From assembly GCA_020635435.1 (NCBI GenBank), contig JACJZU010000002.1, positions 585,359-649,358 of the forward strand: a stretch of 64,000 nt of DNA, read 5' to 3'. A model generated the notes under the pieces. The model was not told where the DNA came from and searched no databases. It saw only the letters and a program-made list of their open reading frames with translations. How positions within the stretch are numbered: the stretch's first letter is position 1; each line of letters starts with the position of its first letter. Origin of the DNA: Flavobacteriales bacterium. GTDB taxonomy: Bacteria; Bacteroidota; Bacteroidia; NS11-12g; UBA9320. Made by a program: the position numbers and the translations under genes. This document shows positions 50,776 through 58,027 of the stretch, piece after piece.

Positions 50776-51944
50776 CTATAAAGGGCTTCCAGCTTGTCTG
50801 TGATTACCTTCCTTGAGTAGTTGTCGATCACTGTTTTTCGGTTTAATTCAGGGGCATTCTGTTGCAATTTCTCATCTTTAATGGACCTGATAATTCCTTC
50901 GGCTATTGACTCTGTAGACCGATGATTTACGATCACTCCATTGATTCCATCTTCAAAGAAATCGACCGCACAACTCGTGTTTGAAATCACTGGGATGCAA
51001 CCTGCGAGCATGGTCTCCAAGAGTGAGTTGGATACCCCGTCGCTGCTGTTGATGATCACACTGACCTGACATTTCTTGAAAATTTCGAATAATTGATTTT
51101 GTGTGATGTGGGGTACGATCTCTATTTCTAAATTGGTGTCAGCCATTAACTGAAAAATCTCTCGTTTAACGGAATCACTGCATGAATAAATATAAATTGT
51201 GTACCCTTCCAATTCTTTTGCGATCCCATGCAATGCCATTATTGGAAATAGGCCGCGACGAACCAAATTATCTTCGCCCTTGATACAAATGGCTCGTCTC
51301 AGCGCGGTCGATTCAACTGATTGCCAAGCTAGATCCGAATTCTCCAGGTCGATTCCTCCTGTACTTTGTATGATTGATATAGGGCCGGTATAAGCAAGAC
51401 CTCTCGCAAGTTGTTCATCTCTCTTTCCCTCTACGAGCAAGTGATCGACTTGAGTCAGTAGACTTCTAATTCTTGCGATGTGTTCCGGATAAAACCGGAA
51501 GAAATGGAGATCAATACCCCAAACGGACAGAAATACTCTGGACTTTTTTTGAATTTGAGCATTGCTATAAAGGTACCCGGCGTGCTGAATTTCATGCAGA
51601 TGAATCACATCAGGCTTGAGCCGATTAACAACGGTGCGAAGGCCTTCAATATGTCTTCCTTTTTTAATTGAATTCGCCAAAAACCTCATGATTTTGCCTA
51701 GTCCGTTATTCAAACGACCCCAGTTACCCCAAAATGGTGTAACAGGAACAACCTTAACATTCGTCTTGGGAACAAACTCTAAATTGTATAAATCACAATG
51801 AATTGTTATGTCACTAAAATCGGGATGAATGGCTTGTATAGCTTGCGAGGGGTAAAGATGAACATTATGCCCCATGGAAGTCAGGCATCTGCAAAACTGG
51901 ACTAAATGAATACTGTAAAGAAAACCAACGACCACTACAGTCAT
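50772..51944 (-). CDS. Glycosyltransferase family 4
   Basis: A 390-residue GT-B enzyme starting VVVVGFLYSIHLVQFCRCL. Acceptor-domain parts include VIHLHEIQHAGYL; donor-domain parts are GLFPIMALHGIAKELEGYTIYIY, VIINSSDGVSNSLLETMLAG and FFEDGINGVIV, with the conserved glutamate in LLETMLAG. Short start-stop overlaps with both neighbours (4 nt each) point to tight coupling with the methyltransferase and aminotransferase genes. Donor unknown. Confidence 0.87.
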   Translation of the reverse strand: MTVVVVGFLYSIHLVQFCRCLTSMGHNVHLYPSQAIQAIHPDFSDITIHCDLYNLEFVPKTNVKVVPVTPFWGNWGRLNNGLGKIMRFLANSIKKGRHIEGLRTVVNRLKPDVIHLHEIQHAGYLYSNAQIQKKSRVFLSVWGIDLHFFRFYPEHIARIRSLLTQVDHLLVEGKRDEQLARGLAYTGPISIIQSTGGIDLENSDLAWQSVESTALRRAICIKGEDNLVRRGLFPIMALHGIAKELEGYTIYIYSCSDSVKREIFQLMADTNLEIEIVPHITQNQLFEIFKKCQVSVIINSSDGVSNSLLETMLAGCIPVISNTSCAVDFFEDGINGVIVNHRSTESIAEGIIRSIKDEKLQQNAPELNRKTVIDNYSRKVITDKLEALYR

Positions 51945-52684
51945 AACGTGGATGCGTCAGGCCAATAGGCCTCGACAACGATCGTGTGATTGAGCAACGG
52001 ATTTTTCATTACTTTCCTTCTCACTCTTCGATCTAGAGGGAAGTAAGAATTGGTTAAATAAATCGTCTTTGGAACAAAACCTGATTGCACGAGTACTTTC
52101 GATGCAGTAAATGGTGTGAACCAATAGCGGTGATCTGTGTTAATTCGTTCCTGACCCTTCTGCACCGAATTAAGAATGATATCCGAATAAGCATTCGGGA
52201 CCGTTATCACAATTTTAGTACAGGTGCCGGCGAGTTTTGTTCGAATTTGGGAAAGAAATTGAACCGGATTGTTTAGGTGCTCAACAATTTCGCCAAGGAA
52301 CACATAATCAAAGTTTCGATTCTTGATCGCTTCCGGGATTGGATCCGTTTCAATATCCAGGTGAAAAATATTTGTGATCTTGTGCTGCTGCTTCAGGTAA
52401 TCAATAGCGGCTTCTTCGATATCGATTCCATATAATTGATCCACAACTTCCGAAAGAACACCATGTACCCATTGACCCGATTGAATCCGAGATTCAATGA
52501 TGGGTAAATGATCGGCAAATCCCACGTGTAGCAAAGACTTATCCCTGAATAAGAATTTTAGCAATTCGAGTTTTTCAATGATCTGTTTCTGCTCATTAAA
52601 ATCGAATATGGCATCCTCACTGAACTGCTTTCCATTCAAAAAAGCGTTCATTCGGGAATCTATGTTAATTCCGAAAAATCCCAT
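51941..52684 (-). CDS. Class I SAM-dependent methyltransferase-like protein
   Basis: A 247-residue protein of the class I methyltransferase fold, with LLHVGFADH at about 51-59 as a degenerate motif I (the usual GxGxG is not kept), GIDIEEAAIDYL as motif II and FDYVFLGEIVEHLNNP, in which EIVEHL is the common EVxEH motif of sugar O-methyltransferases. It overlaps the end of wzt by 25 nt when started at 52684; an internal ATG at 52651 would leave an 8-nt gap. In ABC-exported O-antigens a methyltransferase next to wzt often caps the chain. That role is inferred. Confidence 0.75.
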   Translation of the reverse strand: MGFFGINIDSRMNAFLNGKQFSEDAIFDFNEQKQIIEKLELLKFLFRDKSLLHVGFADHLPIIESRIQSGQWVHGVLSEVVDQLYGIDIEEAAIDYLKQQHKITNIFHLDIETDPIPEAIKNRNFDYVFLGEIVEHLNNPVQFLSQIRTKLAGTCTKIVITVPNAYSDIILNSVQKGQERINTDHRYWFTPFTASKVLVQSGFVPKTIYLTNSYFPLDRRVRRKVMKNPLLNHTIVVEAYWPDASTL

Positions 52685-53901
52685 TTAATAAGACCGTTTG
52701 TGTTTCCAATGATTTCAGTTCCCAGATAATTGTTAACTGGTAAAGCCGTCACGAAGTCGAACGTGAGGATGTTTTCAAGTAGATCATAATCTTGGGAGGA
52801 ATCTCCGAGGAATACGGACAAACTATAGGTGTCGGTATGCAGAGGGGCATTTGGAATCACGAGTCGGACCGCCCCTTGACTGGCTGCACATAGATTTTGA
52901 GGTTGATGTGTCCGGCAATTTGCACCTAAAACTGGATGTCCGAGTTTATTGTTGATCACAAATCCAATATTCGGTGGATTCAGTTCAAATGGAGAATCAA
53001 ATTCGATTTTAAAATCGATATCTCCCGAACCTAATAGTTCCTGATCTATGCATACAGCTGAAATAGTGGGCCTTGATGGATCCCCAACTTTCTCAAACCT
53101 GAATAACTTGCCTCTCTCCAAATAGTTGGAGATTATTTGATGGGTTGGACCTTGTTCAATGAGCCGGCCATGGTCAAGCAAAATAGACTCGCTACAAAGT
53201 CTGCTTATCATCTCCAAATTATGGCTCACAAATAGCACTGTTCGTCCCTCAGCACTACTTACATCTTCCATTTTACCTAAACACTTTTTCTGAAATTCAG
53301 TATCCCCTACAGCTAACACTTCGTCTACGATCAAGATCTCAGGATCCAGATGCGCGGCAACCGCAAAGGCAAGCTTTACATACATGCCACTGCTGTACCG
53401 TTTAACAGGTGTGTCCAGGAAGTATTCGATTTCTGCAAAATCGACGATCTCATCGAATTTGGCTTTAACCTCCCGCCGATTCATCCCGAGAATAGCCCCG
53501 TTGAGAAATATATTTTCGCGTCCGGTAAGCTCCGGATGAAATCCCGTACCAACTTCCAAAAGGCTTGAAACACGGCCGTCCAATTCGATCCTGCCACTCG
53601 TGGGTTCCGTGATGCGACTGAGCACTTTTAAAAGGGTACTTTTACCAGCGCCATTCCTGCCAATTATACCAACCCGGTCGCCTCTGTTCACATCAAAATT
53701 GACCTCTTTTAATGCAAAGAACTCTTCCAATGTATCCATACCCATGGGCTGTTTCCCTTGGAGTATTTGTCCAATACTCCTCACAATCCCCTGGGCCCGG
53801 TCGGCAATCACATCACGCATGGCTGTATAGCTCCTCGTTTTCTGATGTCCGATCAGGTAAGACTTGGAGAGATCACGAACTCTGATGATTGATTCTGACA
53901 A
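52660..53901 (-). CDS. wzt: Wzt, ATP-binding subunit of polysaccharide ABC exporter with C-terminal binding domain
   Basis: A 413-residue ABC ATPase that, with Wzm, exports a complete lipid-linked polysaccharide across the inner membrane. Walker A is GRNGAGKST (81-89), the signature YSSGMYVKLAFA (169-180), Walker B EILIVDEVL (D193, E194) and the H-loop H227 (FVSHN). The insertion at about 25-55 before the ATPase core is usual in this group. Residues from about 270 form a beta-rich extra domain (VFLGDSSQDYDLLENILTF) like the carbohydrate-binding part of E. coli O9a Wzt. Such domains recognise the modified chain end. It is followed by the methyltransferase gene, overlapping 25 nt. Confidence 0.93.
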   Translation of the reverse strand: MSESIIRVRDLSKSYLIGHQKTRSYTAMRDVIADRAQGIVRSIGQILQGKQPMGMDTLEEFFALKEVNFDVNRGDRVGIIGRNGAGKSTLLKVLSRITEPTSGRIELDGRVSSLLEVGTGFHPELTGRENIFLNGAILGMNRREVKAKFDEIVDFAEIEYFLDTPVKRYSSGMYVKLAFAVAAHLDPEILIVDEVLAVGDTEFQKKCLGKMEDVSSAEGRTVLFVSHNLEMISRLCSESILLDHGRLIEQGPTHQIISNYLERGKLFRFEKVGDPSRPTISAVCIDQELLGSGDIDFKIEFDSPFELNPPNIGFVINNKLGHPVLGANCRTHQPQNLCAASQGAVRLVIPNAPLHTDTYSLSVFLGDSSQDYDLLENILTFDFVTALPVNNYLGTEIIGNTNGLIKWDFSELT

Positions 53902-53912
53902 TGCGATTCAGG

Positions 53913-54737
53913 TTAAATATGATCCGCAAAGGATCTTTCCATTCGCCGGAATTGAGAGACACCGATGAAGAGGAAGGCAGTGGAAACCAGTACGGCACTG
54001 AGGAGGGTGGAAGATTCCGGGAATGGATTTCCATGAATAAAACACCATCTGAAACCGTCAATGATCCCGACCATTGGATTCAGATTATACCAAAAGGCGT
54101 ACTTGTCCGGAATAATGCGACTGCTGAAACCAACCGGTGAAATGTATAATCCGAATTGAACGATGAATGGTACGACATAGCGAAAATCCCGGTACTTCAC
54201 ATTCAATGCTGTTAGAAGAAATCCAACGCCTAAACTGGCAACTAAAGCCAGGAGTAGAAACACCGGAAAGAGGAGGGCTCTGAGGGGCGGGGTATAGCCG
54301 AAATAAAGCATCAAAAGGCCCAAAAGGCCCAGAGAGATGAAAAAATCGATCAGACTTGTGATCACCGAAGACGTCGGAATGATCAGCCTCGGAAAATATA
54401 CTTTGCTGATCAAGTTCGAATTGGAGATCAAACTACTACTGCTTTCAGTTAATCCGGATGCAAAGAATTGCCAGGGCAACATCGCTGCATAAACCAAAAT
54501 CGCATAGGGTGCCGAACCTTCCGTGGGCATTTTGGCGAGTTTCCCAAACACAACAGTGAATACGAACATGGTGAGCAAGGGTCTGATCACACTCCATGCA
54601 ATGCCGATCACAGTTTGTTTGTATCTCACCTTGATATCTCTCCAACTCAGGATGTAGAACAATTCACGATACCGCCAAAGATCCTTCCAGAAATTTTTTC
54701 GGGACTGACCAGGTTCGATAACTATCTTTTGTTTCAA
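53913..54737 (-). CDS. wzm: Wzm, membrane subunit of polysaccharide ABC exporter
   Basis: A 274-residue inner-membrane permease of the ABC-2 family with six hydrophobic segments. The N-terminal part LWRYRELFYILSWRDIKVRYKQT is the typical cytoplasmic entry helix, followed by IGIAWSVIRPLLTMFVFTVVFG; ENLNPMVGIIDGFRW-like text near the C-terminus (LNPMVGIIDGFRW) is conserved in O-antigen exporters. It is 11 nt upstream of wzt and overlaps the fucose synthase gene by 4 nt. The pair exports a full-length glycan, unlike a flippase. Confidence 0.93.
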   Translation of the reverse strand: MKQKIVIEPGQSRKNFWKDLWRYRELFYILSWRDIKVRYKQTVIGIAWSVIRPLLTMFVFTVVFGKLAKMPTEGSAPYAILVYAAMLPWQFFASGLTESSSSLISNSNLISKVYFPRLIIPTSSVITSLIDFFISLGLLGLLMLYFGYTPPLRALLFPVFLLLALVASLGVGFLLTALNVKYRDFRYVVPFIVQFGLYISPVGFSSRIIPDKYAFWYNLNPMVGIIDGFRWCFIHGNPFPESSTLLSAVLVSTAFLFIGVSQFRRMERSFADHI

Positions 54738-55672
54738 TCGACCGAATTCAGAACTGAAAAATGATACCTGTATACGTTCTCAATACCTGCTGTGAGCGAA
54801 ATACCGGCTTTCCAGCCCATGCTCGCAAGTCGCGTACTATCCATCAACTTCCTCATAGTCCCATCCGGCTTCTCGGTATTGAACACCAGTTCACCTTCAA
54901 AGCCGACGATGCCTTTGATCAATGAAGCCAGTTCAGCAATACTGACCTCCTCACCGCTTCCGACGTTTACGAAGAGCTCATCATCATAGTGTTTCATCAG
55001 GAAAAGAAGTGCATCAGCCAGATCGTCCACATGCATGAACTCTCTGAGAGGACGTCCGCTTCCCCATATCTCGACTTGTGTTGCACCTGATACCCTTGCT
55101 TCGTGCATTTTGCGCATCAGGGCGGGAAGTACGTGTGCGTTCTGCAGGTCGTAATTGTCGTTGGGGCCATAGAGGTTCGTGGGCATGGCGCTGATGAAGT
55201 TACAACCATATTGTCGCCGGTAACTTTCACAGAGTTTGATCCCTGCGATCTTGGCTATGGCATAGGGCTCGTTGGTGCTTTCCAGGGGGGCCGTGAGCAG
55301 ATATTCCTCTTTGAGGGGTTGAGGGGCGTTTTTGGGGTAAATGCAGGAAGAGCCCAGAAACAGCAGTTTCGTTACGCCATATCTGTACGCCGCGTGGATC
55401 ACATTGGCCTCGATCATGAGGTTGTCGTAAAGAAAATCGGCCCGATACGTGTTGTTAGCAAGGATTCCTCCAACTTTGGCTGCGGCGAGGAATACTAATT
55501 CGGGTTTCTCACGCTTGAAGAATTCCTGAACCTGATCCTGATTCCTAAGGTCCAGTTCGTCGGAAGTGCGCAAAATAAGGTTGTGATAACCTTCTGACTT
55601 GAGCTTACGCACAATGGCCGACCCGACCATTCCCCTGTGTCCGGCTATGTATATCCTAGAATCGAATTGCAT
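54734..55672 (-). CDS. fcl: GDP-L-fucose synthase
   Basis: A 312-residue SDR that epimerises and reduces GDP-4-keto-6-deoxy-D-mannose to GDP-L-fucose with NADPH. The nucleotide motif is GHRGMVG (11-17); catalytic residues C110 (LGSSCIYP), Y137 and K141 (EPYAIAK) match the family positions, and NLYGPNDNYD with the following histidine region is present. It follows gmd after 20 nt, so the two steps of the fucose pathway are encoded together. L-fucose is therefore a probable component of the polysaccharide. Confidence 0.95.
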   Translation of the reverse strand: MQFDSRIYIAGHRGMVGSAIVRKLKSEGYHNLILRTSDELDLRNQDQVQEFFKREKPELVFLAAAKVGGILANNTYRADFLYDNLMIEANVIHAAYRYGVTKLLFLGSSCIYPKNAPQPLKEEYLLTAPLESTNEPYAIAKIAGIKLCESYRRQYGCNFISAMPTNLYGPNDNYDLQNAHVLPALMRKMHEARVSGATQVEIWGSGRPLREFMHVDDLADALLFLMKHYDDELFVNVGSGEEVSIAELASLIKGIVGFEGELVFNTEKPDGTMRKLMDSTRLASMGWKAGISLTAGIENVYRYHFSVLNSVD

Positions 55673-55692
55673 GAAATACCCGACTGACGCTA

Positions 55693-56829
55693 CTACTCAT
55701 GCTGATTGAGTGTTGAGAAGCCCCCTTTTTTCAAATAGGCCTGTCGACGCATGAGCTCCAGATCCGACTGCATCATGTCCGATACCAGATCGCTTAGCTC
55801 AAGTTTTGGAGTCCATCCAAGGTCCCGACGCGCCTTCTCCGAATCGCCGATCAGTTGATCAACCTCGGCCGGTCGGTAATAGCGCGGATCGACCCGAATG
55901 ATCACATCTCCAATACGCAGTGCGGCCGTATCCAATCCCAATGTTCGCATTTTGTGTTCGTCCATCGCTGCGATCAGACCTTGTTCCGTCGCGCCCGCTC
56001 CCTCGAATCGCACCGTTATACCCAAATGCGCAAAACAACGTCGCGCAAATTCCCGAACACTGGTAGTTTTACCTGTAGCAATTACATAATCTTCCGCCTT
56101 GTCCTGTTGGAGCATCAGAAACATTGCTTCTACATAGTCCTTTGCATGTCCCCAGTCGCGCTCGGCATTCAGGTTTCCGAGGTAGAGCGTATCCTGAAGA
56201 CCCAAAGCGATTCGTGAGGCCGCCCGGGTGATCTTTCGGGTAACAAATGTTTCGCCTCGAACCGGAGATTCATGATTGAATAAAATGCCGTTGCATGCGA
56301 ACATCCCGTATGCTTCGCGGTAATTCACCGTGATCCAGTAGGCATAGAGTTTGGCAACGCCATAGGGACTTCTGGGATAGAAGGGAGTTCGTTCCGATTG
56401 TGGTGTTTCCTGTACGAGACCGTAGAGCTCCGAAGTGCTTGCTTGATAAAAGCGGCAGGTTTTGTCCAAACCGCAGATACGAATCGCTTCCAGAATGCGC
56501 AGCGCCCCGAGGGCATCGCTGTTCGCCGTGTATTCCGGTGTTTCAAAGCTCACCTGTACATGACTTTGAGCTCCGAGGTTGTAGATCTCATCGGGTTGGA
56601 TCTGCTGTATCAGTCGAATGAGATTGCTGGAGTCGGTCAGATCGCCGTAATAGAGTTTCAGGCGCACATTTTGTTCGTGCGGATCCTGATAGAGGTGATC
56701 GATCCTTTCCGTATTGAACAAACTCGAGCGGCGTTTGATCCCGTGTACCTCATATCCCTTGCTGAGAAGCAATTCAGCCAAATAGGCCCCATCCTGACCG
56801 GTGATTCCCGTTATTAGCGCTTTCTTCAT
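55693..56829 (-). CDS. gmd: GDP-mannose 4,6-dehydratase
   Basis: A 378-residue SDR that makes GDP-4-keto-6-deoxy-D-mannose from GDP-mannose with bound NADP. Motifs are GITGQDG (8-14), the RR of KRRSSLFNTERIDHL that favours NADP, STSELYG, and the catalytic Y156 and K160 in SPYGVAK, followed by NHESPVRGETFVTRK. The product feeds Fcl and could also serve a perosamine-type aminotransferase. A 127-nt gap separates it from the Wzz-like gene, so a local promoter is possible, although none with the consensus was seen. Confidence 0.96.
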   Translation of the reverse strand: MKKALITGITGQDGAYLAELLLSKGYEVHGIKRRSSLFNTERIDHLYQDPHEQNVRLKLYYGDLTDSSNLIRLIQQIQPDEIYNLGAQSHVQVSFETPEYTANSDALGALRILEAIRICGLDKTCRFYQASTSELYGLVQETPQSERTPFYPRSPYGVAKLYAYWITVNYREAYGMFACNGILFNHESPVRGETFVTRKITRAASRIALGLQDTLYLGNLNAERDWGHAKDYVEAMFLMLQQDKAEDYVIATGKTTSVREFARRCFAHLGITVRFEGAGATEQGLIAAMDEHKMRTLGLDTAALRIGDVIIRVDPRYYRPAEVDQLIGDSEKARRDLGWTPKLELSDLVSDMMQSDLELMRRQAYLKKGGFSTLNQHE

Positions 56830-56956
56830 TTTCTGCCCTCTAAATCTGATTTGACAAGATCCTCTGCCAGGAGTTCCTTGTCTGTGTTGAATGCTCTCGA
56901 TTCAAACGAATGTTCGGAATGCCAGTGGCCCGGTAGTTCAATGTGGTGCTGCGATT

Positions 56957-58027
56957 CTAAGGAGCTTTGGCCATTTCATCGCGATACCAGCGATTCCCTA
57001 AAATAATCAATAACCCAAGCACAGATCCGAGAAGTCCTCCTTTGATCAGCGCTTTAAATCGCGATTTTCCCTGAGGCTGAATGGGGCCAACCGGTGTATC
57101 GATCACCTGGAAATAGGGTGTGGAATTCTTGAGTAGGAAATCGGCCGTTTCTACATTCTTCACGGATTCACCGAATAGCGCATACAGCATTTCCAATTTG
57201 CGCTGCAGTTGAATGCGGGGAAGGGTTTGAGTATTCAGTATGATCCCATGTCCCTGATCGGTGAAACGGGCCAATTGTTGTTCGGTATTTTCGATCACGC
57301 GCTTAATGGAATCCGATTTTTGCTTCACGTGTTCGTAGGTACGTCTCTGTCTTTCAATGCTTTGTTGGATGTAGAAATCACTCAATTTCTCGTAATGCGC
57401 ATTGGCCATGGGAATGGAAAGTGCCTCATTCCCGGTTGCGCAAATGAGGTAAAGTATGGTACTTTCCTCATCGTAATCCACTTTGTAGATCCCCGGCTTG
57501 CCGAGATCGGGACGGCCGCGGAGTATGCGCGCTAATTTTTCTAATGCCACATCGCGCTGGCGTATCGCGCGAGCTTCGGATGGAAGGCTATCCCGAAAGC
57601 GAAATCCGGATAGTATGGTATCATTCTCCCATTCTTCGTTGTATCGGTAGTAATCGATCAGGTGATTCCCCACAAAATCGGTTCTACCCTTGAATTCGAT
57701 CTTTTCGTAAAGAACAGTTGAGAGGATCTTTCTGGAAAGGGCGATCTCGGCGATCTTTTCGTAGTTGTGTCCGCCTTTTCGGGCAGCAAATCCCAACTCA
57801 CCCAAAATGGCCCCTACGCCACTCATTCCTCCGCTTTCGTCATCGTTCACCATGAAGGTGAGTTTGGCGGGGTAGGTTTTAGGCGTTCTCCAGGCATCGA
57901 GAACGAAAAGTCCAGATACCACGGCACTGATGAGCACAACCCACCATTTCTTCTTCCAAAGTTCCAGCCAGTAATAGCGAACTTTATGGGTAAGCTCCCG
58001 AAGGTTGATGGACTTCTCCTCGCTCAT
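56957..58027 (-). CDS. Wzz/GumC-like chain-length or export co-polymerase protein
   Basis: A 356-residue inner-membrane protein with two membrane helices (about 28-46 and 325-345) enclosing a periplasmic domain with coiled-coil content (YIQQSIERQRRTYEHVKQKSD in part), the layout of polysaccharide co-polymerases. It has the proline-rich PVGPIQPQGKSR stretch before the second helix, as in Wzz/Wzc proteins. No C-terminal tyrosine-kinase domain is attached and none is seen in the window. It starts at the stop codon of the Wza-like gene (1-nt overlap), so the two should work as one envelope complex. Confidence 0.9.
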   Translation of the reverse strand: MSEEKSINLRELTHKVRYYWLELWKKKWWVVLISAVVSGLFVLDAWRTPKTYPAKLTFMVNDDESGGMSGVGAILGELGFAARKGGHNYEKIAEIALSRKILSTVLYEKIEFKGRTDFVGNHLIDYYRYNEEWENDTILSGFRFRDSLPSEARAIRQRDVALEKLARILRGRPDLGKPGIYKVDYDEESTILYLICATGNEALSIPMANAHYEKLSDFYIQQSIERQRRTYEHVKQKSDSIKRVIENTEQQLARFTDQGHGIILNTQTLPRIQLQRKLEMLYALFGESVKNVETADFLLKNSTPYFQVIDTPVGPIQPQGKSRFKALIKGGLLGSVLGLLIILGNRWYRDEMAKAP

